NCBI GenBank assembly: GCA_018105865.1
Contig: CM030867.1
Span: 9,863,258-9,927,257, forward strand
Direction: 5' to 3'
Length of the DNA stretch: 64,000 nt
Origin: Metaphire vulgaris
Lineage: Eukaryota > Annelida > Clitellata > Crassiclitellata > Megascolecidae
Positions 36,131-47,364 of this stretch are shown piece by piece; positions within the stretch are counted from its first letter, which is position 1, and every line of letters starts with the position of its first letter. The notes beneath the pieces are model-generated. The model did not search any database. It saw only the letters and a list, made by a program, of their open reading frames with translations, and had not been told where the DNA came from. The position numbers and the translations under genes were made by a program.

Positions 36131-36315
36131 ACAAAAAACTTTAAAACTCGGCAGATGGCTTATATGGTCATTCCTGCTACCCCCTCATCCCTCTCTGTTT
36201 CCCCCCACCCGTTTATCCCCCGATAGACGATACGGGGAGAAGAGAAGAGCTGGAGAAGGAGGAGGAGGAAGAGGAGACAGGTGGGATTAGGGACTGGTTG
36301 GTTCGAGACTTCGAG

Positions 36316-36318
<3 letters not shown>

Positions 36319-36369
<51 letters not shown>

Positions 36370-36371
36370 AT
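36319..36371. repeat. TA run plus A-tail of the R2-type element
   Basis: (TA)n followed by a T homopolymer of about 17 on the plus strand, which is the poly(A) tail of the minus-strand element at 36372. Confidence 0.85.
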
Positions 36372-36437
36372 GCCCTCGGTACTTCATTCCCGAGGACTTA
36401 TGATAAAAAAATTGTCCGGAGACATGAAATTAGTGTG

Positions 36438-37277
36438 CTAGCTCTCGTCCGGTTGCAGATTTGGAAATGTTCCGCGGAATGCGATGGCGTTGAAACGCTG
36501 AATCGTGACGGATATTCTTTGGAACAGAAAGCATCCTTCTCTATTGTCCCCGGATTGTAGGGCAATGAGTCGACCCAGATCGTTGATAAAGGAGAGGGCG
36601 TCGTTGTTGATGGGGCCAAATGTTTCAAATGCTGGCGGCAAGAAGATGTGGGTGGATGAGAGGGCCAGATATTTTGATGTCTTTCTAGCCGCAGCTGCTT
36701 CTGCGGCGGCTCCTGCTGCGAGCGCTGTGGTTGGCAAATACGTGGGAGCAACTGTGTCTGCCACAGTTGCATCCCAGATCAGGCTCCGACCGGTCCGCCA
36801 CGGGATCAGGGTCATGCCGTCTGGTCTTTTCCCATCGGTTCGGCAGAGACCAGGCGGCTCCTTGATAGCAGGGATCCCAGCCCTAACCAAGGCCCTCTGA
36901 ACTATGTCGTTCAGCAAGCAGTGTCGGGAGACGCGACCTGGACCTAGATGGCATGAGAGCCCATGAGCGCCGTTCTCCGAGACCATAGCACCGCAAGGGC
37001 AAAGGTGCTTCTCGCAGATTGTGGCCCCTAGCCGTAGGCCGACGACGACTCTGATCGTCTCATCGTCCATGCGAAGGCCACAACTGGTGATTGGAAGCGC
37101 ATGTAGCCAGTCGCTAGCGTGTCGTGTTGAGACAGCTCGCAAACGGGCTTGGTGGTATTGCCCTTGATGGATCTGGAGTAGATATGCTACTTCCTTTGAA
37201 TTAAAGGACGATCCCAGGTGCTCTGCTTGGTGAGGGAGCCGGATGTTGGGCTCGGCAGCTGACTCATGGAGGACCAC
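36438..37277 (-). pseudogene. R2-type retrotransposon: CCHC and restriction-like endonuclease region
   Basis: The C-terminal part of a retrotransposon polyprotein, which in this family nicks the genomic target before reverse transcription. Numbered from the first methionine of the open frame, a Cys/His cluster C88, C93, C95, H105, C109 matches the zinc-binding CCHC motif. It is followed by R118-H119 and a nuclease core K150-R-P-D153 with D169 and D174 in WDATVAD. The P-D-x(n)-D spacing is the signature of the restriction-like endonuclease of R2-group elements. The frame then runs through an alanine-rich stretch to a natural stop at 36438. The real protein does not begin at 37277: the upstream part continues in another frame at 37187-37825, so a frameshift lies in the 91-bp overlap. 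Nuclease residues look intact although the gene is broken. The clade (Hero, R2 or NeSL) is inference. Confidence 0.8.
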
Positions 37278-37825
37278 TGGTTCCTGACTTGCAATTCATG
37301 CGCGTCAGTGCTTACACAGGCTTTCTCTAGCATGGAAGACTGGAGGGGTCGGGTGCCTGCAGCTGAAGCCAAGAAGGCAGATGGTGCAAGCATGGACACC
37401 CGACGAATCCCCAGACCTCCATCCCTAATGGGTAGCGTCGCCTGACGCCACTGGCTGTCCGAAAGCTGAATGTTTAATATGCTGTTTAGACCCTCGCGCA
37501 TGGTTGCGTCGAAACTCTCTAGCAGTGGATGTTCGGCGCAAGGGGTGCATCGCAGCATATAGAGGAGCTTTGAATGGCTCAGGGAACTCCGAAGCAGAAA
37601 GAGGGCGTCTTGCCTTGGAATTAAAAGCAAGCGACTGAGGGCCATCTGTAAGTCTGCTATTCGGCTGGACATGAGCACCTCAAAGGCGGATGAAACTTCC
37701 AGCGCTGAGCCCAGCAAGGTGGCGTCTTGAACGCTGACCCGCGAAAACCGGTCCAGGGATGTGTTGGTTATCAGCATTGGACCTCTGTGAATGGCTTCGC
37801 ATTTGTCGTGGTTCAAGGACAACAT
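37187..37825 (-). pseudogene. R2-type retrotransposon: polymerase thumb/linker part
   Basis: The open frame begins LSLNHDKCEAI, which resembles the (L)NxxKC/T segment lying just after the YxDD active site of non-LTR reverse transcriptases. The following ~200 residues (helical, with RDGGLGIRR and LASAA blocks) resemble the thumb and linker region upstream of the endonuclease. The catalytic palm is absent: the sequence enters a TA microsatellite directly upstream. It continues out of frame into the endonuclease segment at 36438-37277, so a small insertion or deletion has broken it. Confidence 0.75.
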
Positions 37826-37858
37826 ATATATATATATATATATAGGACAAGTTCAAGG

Positions 37859-37912
<54 letters not shown>
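37824..37912. repeat. TA microsatellite, two blocks
   Basis: (TA)n at 37824-37845 and 37864-37910 separated by GGACAAGTTCAAGGACAAC, a tandem duplication of the LINE junction. Confidence 0.9.
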
Positions 37913-37913
<1 letters not shown>

Positions 37914-38430
37914 CATATAACCGTTATTATGGTGAACGCTGGATCCCTGCTGTCCAATGTGTACACACGCCGTCGAAACAGCAGAGAACCAGCGGAATAC
38001 GAAGAGCATAGATATCGACGGAATACAAAGAGCAGCACCGATATTGCCGACGAATCCCTGGAACCAGCGGAGCACGACGGCAACGAGGTCCTAGCCTCGT
38101 TTTCATTTTCACCTACGCATCTATAATTGCGAGCCGCCATAGTTATAATTGCGCCACATAAATTGCCCCTCGCCGTGACGACGACGACGCGCGTTGCCTA
38201 GCGACTGAGGAACGAGGCAGACGCGCGTCTCGGTCGACGGAGCAGATGACGTCACCGGAAACGGTTTGAATGAGAGACCGCAGAGGATCTCGGGTACAGG
38301 AAGCTGCGATTTAAATAGACCCCGAAATACTTGGACGAATATTTATATAAATATCGATCAAAATCGTTTGTGGCAACTTATCTTCCTGCTAATAGCACCC
38401 ACATGCCATCTCTGGCACTACTAGTACAAC
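37913..38430. other. CpG-rich unique DNA
   Basis: Dense in CpG, with a CGTGACGACGACG stretch near 38175 and TGACGTCA near 38247. No exon recognised. Confidence 0.35.
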
Positions 38431-38452
38431 CACAACCACAACCACAACCACA

Positions 38453-38509
<57 letters not shown>

Positions 38510-38541
38510 ACTACTACTGCTGCTACTGCTGCTGCTGCTAC

Positions 38542-38576
<35 letters not shown>

Positions 38577-38705
38577 CTGCTACTGCTACTGCTACTACTA
38601 CTACTACTACTACTACTATTATTATTATTATTATTACTAATACTAGTTATACTACTACTAATACTACTACTAATACTACTACTACTACTAATCTTCTATC
38701 TTCTA
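38431..38705. repeat. ACCACA/ACT/GCT microsatellite
   Basis: CAACCA units, then CTA and CTG runs alternating for about 200 bp, then ACTAAT units. It is open in the LINE frame and adds about 100 spurious leucines to it. Confidence 0.95.
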
Positions 38706-38711
38706 CTTCTA

Positions 38712-40067
38712 TCAAAACTTACTGAAAAAATTGTGCTTTCCAGACTGAACGAACACCTTTCAAGTAACTCACTATATAATGCTCATCAATCTGCCTACAC
38801 TAAACATCACTCAACTGAAACTGTCCTCGCCTACATTTATGACAGACTCTTAACTGCAATTGGTCTTCGCCAAGTTACTGGCCTTTGTCTCCTTGATCTC
38901 TCTGCAGCATTTGATACCATAGATCACAAAATTCTGCTCGAGCGACTCTCTCTCTGGTTTGGCATATCTGAAAAAGCTTACAACTGGTTTGCATCTTATC
39001 TCAAATCTCAGTCTTTTCAAGTGTCCTGTCTTGGCCAAATTTCTCTTTCTCATATTATAGATTATGGAGTGCCTCAAGGATCTGTTCTCAGGCCTGTACT
39101 GTTCAGCCTTTACACCACACCACTTTCATCTCTAATTAATTCCCTCAAATTAAACCACCAACTCTATGCCGATGACACTCAGCTATTCCTTTCCTTCTCA
39201 CCTCTTTCATTCAATGCTTCTATTATTGAGCTTGAATCTGCATTCTCGTCAATCTCTTCATGGATGTCATCTAATCTCCTCGCTCTCAACCCATCTAAGA
39301 CAGAGTTTCTTTTAATCGGACTACCCCAACAACTCAAAAAAATTGACAATCCTAAACTAGTTTTGGCTCCTGACACCACAATAATCCCTGTTCCAACTGC
39401 TAGAAATCTCGGATTCAAATTTGACTCTTTTCTAAACTTGAATCACAAATCTCCCAACTTTCAAAAAGCCTGCTTTATTCATATTCGTGACCTTCGTCGC
39501 CTACGTCCTTGTCTTGATATTAAGACTGCGTCCACAATCGCCACCTCTATAGTCCACTCCAAATTAGATTACTGTAACTCCCTCTACTATAACCTTCCCA
39601 AAGCCTCCATCAACAAATTGCAATCAATACAAAATGCTTTAGCTCGTGCTGTTACTATGTCACCTAAATTCTCCCATATTTCACCCATACTAAAGTCATT
39701 ACATTGGCTTAAAATAACAGAACGTATCCAATATAAGATAATAACACTTACACATAGCTCACTTCAGTCATCAAAACCTGTCTACCTTAGATCACTATTA
39801 ACCCCTCAGCCTCCTCGACCCACACGTTCGTCATCTCATCTCACTCTGTCACGCCCGCTAAATCAGTCATCCCTGAAAATTTGCAACCGTGCCTTCTCAT
39901 ATGCTGCACCTGAACTCTGGAACTCGATCCCAGCTTCCCTTCGTACACTTGGACACTTTAAAACAATAAAATCTGATTCCTCATTTCCTATAATTCCCGC
40001 ACTATCTCCTCAAGTCTTCAGGTCTAAGCTTAAATCCTTCCTGTTTCTGAAATTATTTCCGCCATAG
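38712..40067 (+). pseudogene. L2/CR1-like reverse transcriptase, N-terminally truncated
   Basis: An uninterrupted 451-residue frame ending at TAG 40065-40067. Motif A is LLDLSAAFDTIDH (first catalytic Asp at 38895-38897). The B-motif region reads GVPQGSVL followed by Arg where the family normally has Gly (AGG at 39090-39092, one transition from GGG). Motif C is YADD at 39165-39176, followed by LNPSKTEFLLIG. The tail has LDYCNSLYYNLP, LHWLKITERIQYKI, APELWNSIP and FRSKLKSFLF blocks, typical of L2/CR1-group polymerases. The enzyme would copy its own RNA at a nicked target, but the endonuclease half is absent, so this copy is dead. The frame is open back to 38331 only because it passes through a microsatellite; that part is not protein. 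The lack of stops suggests a young insertion. Confidence 0.9.
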
Positions 40068-40238
40068 CTGTAACAACCTAGCCTCACTGCCCTTCGGATA
40101 TTGACCATTGCCTGGCTGATCCCACACCTTTCCTATAGCTATTTTAAGAGAGGCTGAGCGCCTAAGAATAAGCAGCTACTGTTGTGCTGCTTTCCAAGGC
40201 GCTATAGAAATCCACGAGATTTTACTTTACTTTACTTA
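38712..40238 (+). mobile_element. L2/CR1-like LINE, 5'-truncated
   Basis: Covers the reverse transcriptase, C-terminal domain and 3' UTR of a non-LTR retrotransposon. The 3' end has GCGCCTAAGAATAAGCAGCT, GGCGCTATAGAAATCCACGA and a TTTAC-type short tandem tail. Its 5' edge abuts a CTA/CTG microsatellite, and the N-terminal endonuclease is missing. The same 3' end is found alone at 48727-48926. Confidence 0.9.
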
Positions 40239-41172
40239 ATCTATGGTATTTCTGTGGTAGAATTGTATATTCATTAAAAATCTACAGTGGATGTCAAACT
40301 AAAATTCAGCAGAATCATATATGTAACTCGATGGGCGGTCAGTTTAATCTTACCCCGTTGTCCTCGTACGCCCAGTCTCCCCTAGACGAAAGATGAAGCT
40401 TCCATTACGAACCGAGGACCTATTTGTTTCGCATAATCGCGCATTCGTTCTGTCAGACGGCTTAAACCGAAACTCCTTCCAAGTCGATCGGAATATGGAA
40501 TTGGCAATTTCGAAGAGGAAACTCTTCTCTCGGGATCTCTTTGTACCGGTTTTTATCAACAAAAGGAAGCTGTAGGGGACCGAATTGAGTAGGGAGAGCG
40601 TCCGTTGGGAGACGGAGAGGCAGATACGAAACATGGCGGTCGACGCAGACGAAATATTACCTCGGAGGATGCAGATAATTCTGACGTCGTATGTGAAAGA
40701 CGAGAGAGAGGGTTCGAGATGATAACGATATTTGAGTGGGTTATATAATAGAACAACGGAATGTATCACCACCGACTGTCTCCATAAAAACAACTACAAT
40801 ATAAATGTAATCGTTGCCACTTGTTCGATCTACCGGTGTGGGGGCGGGTTGGTTCGGGTCGGGGTGGGGGATAGCATTCCCGCCGGTCGAAGCCGGTCCC
40901 CCCGGTGGAAACAGGAAACATTTTGGAAAAATTGCAGCAATGCGTCTTTAAAAAGATCTTAGAAATAAAAATCTTAGAAATTCAAATCTAATCTTTATTC
41001 TTTTTAACTAAGGCATTCAGACTAGAAAATCCAACGCAGCACGATACGCCGTTAATTAAGAACTTTACCCATACCGCTTTTAACTTCACGAGGTTCTACT
41101 TACTTACTTACCTAACGGCTTTGGCGGAGTCATTGAAGGCGACTGCGAACGTAAATCAAATATTCAGTAGAA
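40239..41172. other. Unique DNA
   Basis: No element recognised; the overlapping frames at 40350-40793 lack known domains. A TTAC run is present at about 41098-41113. Confidence 0.35.
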
Positions 41173-41368
41173 CGCTGGTGTAGCCAGGGTTCCGGAATAG
41201 GGGCCACGTCGATATTTTCGGGTGATTGGCGCGTTCTCTTTGATCATACTGCCTACCCATCCCTCAAAAATTCAAAATATCTCGGCGGTTTTGCGCAAAT
41301 CTCACGACCGGTCCCAGCCAGATTAGGGGCTCAGTCCCAGCCCCGGGACTCCTCTGGCTACGCCAATG
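41173..41368. mobile_element. hAT-like MITE, GTAGCC ends
   Basis: CTGGTGTAGCCAGGGTTCCGG at the left and CTCTGGCTACGCCAATG at the right are imperfect inverted ends, as at 60510-60710. No matching 8-bp flank was found. Confidence 0.55.
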
Positions 41369-41699
41369 CCTTAAAACCCCGGAACTTATTAACAGAGTGA
41401 AAATAACCTACTGGGTTTCGCTTCGTTCAAATAAAATGGTTCGCGTGAACCAACGGTTCGCCTTATGTACTGTAAGTACGTGTAGACGACACAACGTGGT
41501 TCACGTAAAATTTACTATAATCGCCATTGCCAAGAAAATGATGAGGCGTGGCAGCAGTCTAAGCAAATAGTAGCGCCACCTGGCGAAAACGTATAATAAA
41601 GCACTAGGAAAAATTACTGAAGGTTAAGACTTAAGACCATGGTTAAGACAATGAAGCCATCAAAATGGCGGGGTCTAAACTTCTAAAATCTAAACCACG

Positions 41700-41905
41700 A
41701 TATTCTACGTAGGCAAGTAAGCAAAATTTTGTGAATTTATATAGCGCTTTCAGTTAGGCAACACCGAAGTATTTGCTTATTCTTAGGCTCTTGCACAACC
41801 ACATACTGTTAGTTTCGTTGCTAAAAGTTTAAATCGAGCCGAGAGGGGCCTTGTAGACTCTTGCGACCTTGGGTCTCTGTGCCACGTTAACCATTCTGTT
41901 AGGGT
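41700..41905 (-). mobile_element. SINE-like element with L2-type tail
   Basis: On the minus strand an A-box-like AGAATGGTTAACG and a degenerate B box GGTCGCAAGAGTC are followed by GAGCCTAAGAATAAGCAAAT ... AAGCGCTATATAAATTCAC and a TTGCTTAC tail. The tail parallels that of the L2-like LINE at 38712-40238, suggesting a SINE dependent on that LINE. Confidence 0.6.
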
Positions 41906-42064
41906 ACAGGGCGAGGCCCGATTATCGTCGGATTATGATGAGCGTTTCCTGGAATTTCAGCATTGTACAAACATTTCGCATTATATTTGCAATCCGGGTC
42001 AAAGGTAACACCACTTCCGGTTTGTATATTTGTTATGGCGTTTAACTGTGAAAACACGAAGAAA

Positions 42065-42140
42065 CTTGACGGTATTTATTAATATAATATTAATATTAAT
42101 ATTAATATTGATATTAATATTAATATTAATAGTAGCATTA
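42065..42140. repeat. ATTAAT hexanucleotide repeat
   Basis: About ten tandem TTAATA units, one with ATTGAT. Confidence 0.85.
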
Positions 42141-42434
42141 TTAGTATTATTAATCTGCATTAGGTCGCTGATGCTGTCTTTTCATCGGCTAAACAGTTGA
42201 ATAGTACACATGCCTCTATCAGCGCAGCGCAGAGATGAACTGTTGACCCGCGTTTCTTCCAGGGAATAGGAGATTTCACATCTCTGGCATTCACTTGACT
42301 CCACCGGAGCGGAGCTGAAATTAGACGGCCTGCGTAATGTGTCGAGTATCGCCGTGCTTCGAAATGCTCACAGTGGTGGGGAGGAAACATTATTTTTTAC
42401 GCAAGGTAGTAAAGTAAAGTGTAAAGTAAGCACT

Positions 42435-42640
42435 ATACAACTATGCTGAATGGAAAAAGAGAAAAAGAAGACCAAGAAAAACATTGATAGATAACTTAAA
42501 AGAGGACGTAGAAGAAATGCATATGAACTTCATCCAAATGACCAGGGCAGCGAGATACAGACAGTAGTGGAAAGAACTCATTCTGACCCATCGTCCAACC
42601 CAATAGGGAACGACAGAAGGAAAGAAAGAAGAAGTAAAGT
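42435..42640 (+). pseudogene. LINE 3' end: reverse transcriptase C-terminal fragment
   Basis: From 42451 the frame reads WKKRKRRPRKTLIDNLKEDV, then RAARYRQ, a TAG stop and WKELI. The arrangement (basic GRPR-type block, conserved W/L-D block, then A-x-x-R-x-x-W-R-like block) is the far C-terminus of a non-LTR reverse transcriptase. Only this tail remains, with an internal stop. Confidence 0.6.
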
Positions 42641-42760
42641 AAGGTGTAAGTAAAATCACGTGAATTTGTATAGAGCTTTCTGGAAGTAGTAACACAGCAG
42701 TTGCTTATTGTTAGTTTATCTAAGTTCTAAATAGCCATAGCCAAAAGATTGGGGTCAGTT
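42641..42760 (-). mobile_element. L2-like LINE/SINE 3' tail
   Basis: On the minus strand AATAAGCAACTGCTGTGTTACT ... AGAAAGCTCTATACAAATTCACG then TTTTACTTACAC, a diverged form of the tail at 40165-40238. Confidence 0.6.
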
Positions 42761-43390
42761 GGGCAGGATAAACCTAGTTAACTGACTCCATAATTTATCA
42801 TTATTTATGGGAGTTGGTCCAGCCATTACATTCTGGCCCTATGCTTTTCTTGAGGGGACAAGCAGCAAGGGGTCAATCAGAAATGTTTGAGTACAAGAAT
42901 ACTTTCTTGCTTGTCAGCTTTAAAAATCCAGGAGTTTTACCAAACACTTGAAAATCGGTCTTCAGTTACTGCTAAGCATTCATGTCAGTAATGGGACTTA
43001 GGTAAGTATGATAAAAATTTCAGCGAGCAAAAATTGTTCAAACAGGGAAGCAGTGAAACGGGCCAAAGGGCGTAACCTGTCTTTCTTCTGTTTGCTGGTA
43101 ATTAATTTCTGCTACTTCCTAGTTTTGAATTACTCTTGAGTGTAAGGGAATGGTACTTTCATTTTAATTATCATATCATGTGATTAAGAGATAGCTTGCT
43201 TTTCGGGGGGGAGGGGTTGTTTGTTTTTCTTGGCGGGCTTCTGATTGTGACCAGGCTTGAAGATGATATGTAAAGAGTACAGGCATACTGAATTATTTCA
43301 TTTTTCCAAGTGTGAATGCTTCTTAGCTTCACAATTGATTCTTGCTAGTAAACACTTTGCAATACTTTTCTGAGTGTGGGAGAAACTTAG

Positions 43391-43446
<56 letters not shown>

Positions 43447-43575
43447 AAATGCTTAAATTAAAAAGATTTATATTTATATTATTTAATAATAATAATAATA
43501 ATAATTATTATTATTATTACTAAGTTTGTTAATAAAATAGTCTGAGCAATGGAATCCAGTCCTTCATGTCATTAC

Positions 43576-43645
<70 letters not shown>

Positions 43646-44946
43646 ATTATTATTATTAAACTGATAATTTCTTGTGTGCCATATTACCAAAATTATGTCA
43701 GGAGCAAGGCCCATTACAGAGTTCAATAAAAATAAATAAAATAATAGTCATCAAAGTAAAAATGAATGGAAAACAATCTAAGGCAGAAGAGAATAAGATT
43801 TTCTAAACAAAAAGTCTAATATAAGTCTAATAAGATATCAGGAGGAATATGTTCATGTGTTTATTGAAAATGGAGCAGCTTTTGAAAATGGCTTTTTTTT
43901 TTTTTTTTTTGGAGGCATTAAGTTGAGGTAAAGAGGAGTGAAGGTGTGGAGGAGATGGGAAGGGGTTGGGAAATTGTTCTCCCCAAAGTTCTGAAACGAG
44001 AAGTTTGCCGCTATGAAAACTGGGTGATGTTTTGTTAAATGTGGATTTATTTTCTACACTAACTAGTTATTTGAAGTTTATTGGATTAGATTACTGTAGA
44101 AGACGAGTTGCAGTTGGGAGAGATAATTAATGGATGAAAAGAATTGTTTGATTTGAATCATTGATTTAGTCACCAGAGGGCCAGTGAAGTGATTTGATTA
44201 TTCTATTTCTTATCATTTATAAGCCAGATGTTTTATGGTTCCGAAATATCCATAAGTCATTTATTAGTCATCAGAGTTTATCACTGTGCTTAGTGTGGAG
44301 ATGCTGGATTACCGGTAGTTTGTCTGATACAGATTTTATTTTTGATTCTGCAAACAAATCCCCAAACAAACACAGTTTGCAATGTATAATATCAAACGGC
44401 ACAGATATTAAATTTTAGTTGTTTGTAATTTGCTCCTAAATGTCTGAGACTCAACTGGTGACCATCTCACTCATCTCATTCGTGGGTGGTGCAAAAATGA
44501 CTGGATATACCTTAGGGCAGAGAACTTACTGGTGAAATTCATCAGTTTTACCCATGTATATAGCAGTAATAATCGTAATGTATTACAGCAGTAATTTTAC
44601 TATAGCAATGTAAACTGAATGCTTTGGGTGAAACTTTACCCAGTCAGTGTGTGGTATTTTCAATCAGGCTGCTATTAAAATATTATTGTGAATGAGCTGT
44701 CAAATATAGAATATAGAAATTCCGTGTTTACTTACTTACTTACTTACTTAAATATGCCGAAAAGGAGGAGGGAAACTAATACAAAGAAACTAGGAACTAG
44801 AGGATGGGATGTTCAATTTTTCAAAAGCGGTTAGGGTTGGGGAGGGGGCGGGTCAACTGGTTGCAACTCCCAACCCATGATTTTAGGGGTGATATCCTAT
44901 CCTCTGGTTCATCAACTCTCAATCCCTTGAGGACGGCAGAATTAAC
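42761..44946. other. CpG-poor DNA with AAT/ATT microsatellites
   Basis: No gene recognised. AAT/ATT arrays lie at 43393-43444, 43485-43519 and 43577-43660, a T run at 43893-43911, and a TTAC run at 44728-44750. CpG is much rarer than in the left part of the window. Confidence 0.5.
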
Positions 44947-45026
44947 TTAACCCCTTAACTGGGGATCCCGGATATATCCGTCCATTTTACATTGAGTTAC
45001 AGTTAAATACACGGTTAAGGGGTTAA
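44947..45026 (+). mobile_element. 80-bp TTAA MITE, copy 6
   Basis: TTAA on both sides; matches copy 3 essentially base for base although it lies in CpG-poor DNA and itself keeps its CpGs, suggesting recent insertion. Confidence 0.9.
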
Positions 45027-45282
45027 ATTAAGTGCCAGTAATAATCCGGTTAACGGTGGGACGTTTAATGTCACCAACAGCGTCCCATCCTCGGATGGGG
45101 AGAGGAGGTTGTTTCTCTGTGTTGCTATATTGTTGCTGCTGTCAGTGGAGGCTTCTGCTTTGCGTGCACTTTTGCCTTGAGGACTTTGTTCTATGGATTG
45201 GATATCATATGGCTGTGAGGATGGCATTGAGGAGGCCTCCTAGGAAATTTTCATGTCAGTTTGAGTTTAAGATGCTTTGTTA

Positions 45283-45336
45283 TGTTGTTTCAGTGGTTTT
45301 CACACAGGCTTACTTGCCTCCTAAACCACTTAAAAT

Positions 45337-45430
<94 letters not shown>

Positions 45431-45436
45431 CTGTGT
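45283..45436 (+). mobile_element. Retroposon hairpin tail plus ATT/GTT array
   Basis: AGTGGTTTTCACACAGGC ... TGCCTCCTAAACCACTTAAA then (TTA)n and (GTT)n. The same tail occurs at 31200, 31480, 10741 and 57390. Confidence 0.75.
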
Positions 45437-45899
45437 TGAGTCTTGTGGAAAATAAGGATGGTGGCGTTAGTCAAACAAATTGTGTTATTTGCAAAAAAAA
45501 TAACTGGGGCCACCCTCTTGGCTGTCTCTTGAGGGGTGGGGGTGGTAAGTTGATGCTTTCTTGGTTAAAGCAGATGTAGAAATTGAGCAGCATCGCCTGA
45601 CACTTATTTCATTAATTTTTGTTCATTAGAACATGCATTGGACCGCCATATAGTGTATGCGTATGGGTGTTTGTCATGCACCTAAACTGCAAAAGTGGTT
45701 GTTGTGATTTTTAAAAGAGTACCGGTAGGTACTCTTAGCCTCTATTGCTCGTCTCAGTTTGAGGCTCTGTTCGAGTACCGGTAGGTAGTAGTAGTCTGTA
45801 CTCTTTAGTTTGAAGCTTGGCTCAGTTCCTAGTTCGAGACGTCGCCCTCCCTTCCCTGTGAGACCCCCCTCCTCCCTTCCCTTATCATGGATTTCAGTT

Positions 45900-46005
45900 T
45901 GTCTGGTCAAGTCCCTGCATGACTTTTGCCGCGGCTTCCATAGCGATAGGCCTTGCCCGGGCTAAGTAAGGCCCGATGTCTGGTCCTTTGGCCGCGCCGC
46001 CGTCC

Positions 46006-46062
<57 letters not shown>

Positions 46063-46623
46063 CCTCTGCGTCCGTCTGCTCGTCTCTTAATAATTGTGCG
46101 CTTGTCGCTCGGTGTGTTTTTCGCCGGCTGTGTCAGCGTTTTTCCTTTCTGCCTCCTCTCCCCCTCCTCCTCCTCCGCCTCCCTCTCTCCCTCCTCTGCC
46201 GCCTTCTCCTCCCACCACCTGGGTCGGTCTCCTGCTGCCTCTCCCGCTCCTCCTCGTCTCCTCTTCGTCGTGCGTGCGGCCTGTGAAAGGCATGTGCCGG
46301 ACTTTCAACCTAAGGATCTCTCTCTCTCTCTGTCTCTGTCTCTCTGTCTCTCTGTCTCTCTGTGTCTCTCTCTGCTCGCCGCCGCAGGCTGTTTTGGCTT
46401 CGGCCCTGAGGATATGCGACGCGGACGACAGGAATTTTCCTCCGTCGTTTCTTGGGCTGTTTCCGGCGGTCGGCGGGCGTCTCTCGCAGTCGCAGTCCGT
46501 CCGCAGCATTTCGCTCTGCGCGGTTGTCGCCGTCCCTTGTGCCCTTGGCATCGGTGTAGTGAACATCGCGTCTTTTTTGAGACAGAGTTTTCGTTGACTT
46601 CTTGACCAAAAGCAGCATACAAG
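45900..46623 (+). promoter_or_regulatory. CpG-island-like block with possible non-coding first exon
   Basis: A GC- and CpG-rich 700-bp block stands out in CpG-poor surroundings. It contains CT tracts (about 46007-46057, 46317-46372) and C-rich CCTCCTCC sequence. It ends in ACAAG|GTAAGAA, a near-consensus 5' splice donor with the exon end at 46623. Every plus-strand frame closes before the donor (the last at about 46605), so any exon here would be 5' UTR. A gene running right from here is inference; no TATA box or start site can be fixed. Confidence 0.45.
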
Positions 46624-46694
46624 GTAAGAAATGCGACGGAGCGGCTCTAATCTAGGATACTTGCACTGCCCCAAGCTTTCGAGCGGCACTTTTT

Positions 46695-46738
46695 GACGGA
46701 AAACCCTCCTGAACCATTTTTAAACCTTGTTATTATTA

Positions 46739-46795
<57 letters not shown>

Positions 46796-46855
46796 TACTA
46801 CTACTACTACTACTATTACTATTACTATTACTATTACTATTATTACTATATTCAT
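46695..46855 (+). mobile_element. Degenerate hairpin tail plus ATT/ACT array
   Basis: AAACCCTCCTGAACCATTTTTAAACC then (TTA)n and ACT units; resembles the right half of the tail at 45283. Confidence 0.55.
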
Positions 46856-47364
46856 TTCGTTTTTACTTACTAATATAGAGTAGTGATTGATTTATTGAAA
46901 TTGAGATTATTGCAAAAGTGCTAATTGCATTAGAAAATGCAGGTGCCAATTCTACTAAAGGAAAAATGTACTTTACTAATGGGCAATTCCATGAGAACAG
47001 GGACATAAACAAGAAAAATAAAAAGTAAAGATAGCATTAGAATCTGTAGGTTTCCATTATGTACAATATCTCTAGTTTACTGTTCAAAAGAGTTTTCTGA
47101 ATTTTTTTAAGCGGTTTTGTTTTTATCTTGGTTTGTTTATGACCTCCCAAAAGTCCATTTTCGCAACTGCATAAAAGCACAATTGCCAAAGTATCCGACA
47201 TTTAAAAAATGATACAAACACTTATAAATATGTCTAAAAAATCTAATGTTATTCAATAGCCTGATATATTTCCCTCATGAAACTGCAAACACTATGCTTA
47301 AAATTGCAATATATTTATCACAGCAAATTTTCAAAGACATGACATTTATAATACAATTTGGCTT

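Larger units (their letters stand above)
36372..37825 (-). mobile_element. R2-superclade LINE, 5'-truncated
   Basis: A minus-strand non-LTR retrotransposon remnant about 1.45 kb long. It holds the segment after the polymerase active site, a CCHC motif and a restriction-like endonuclease, in the order expected for R2/NeSL/Hero-type elements. The 3' end is CCTCGGGAATGAAGTACCGAGG, able to form a 6-bp stem, then GCAT and an A-tail. The 5' break coincides with a TA array at 37824. A 13-bp stretch, GTTCAAGGACAAC, is duplicated at that edge (37811-37823 and 37851-37863). Confidence 0.8.

Noticed and set aside
38331..38711. N-terminal 127 residues of the L2-like open frame
   Set aside because: Encoded mainly by a CTA/CTG microsatellite; homology to reverse transcriptase begins only at about 38712.
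40350..40793. 147-residue minus-strand frame
   Set aside because: No known motif and no repeat homology; likely chance in CpG-rich DNA.
45976..46605. 209-residue Ser/Pro-rich plus-strand frame and overlapping 200-residue minus frame
   Set aside because: CT-rich and C-rich low complexity, no domain, frame closes before the splice donor. Treated as a possible untranslated exon instead.
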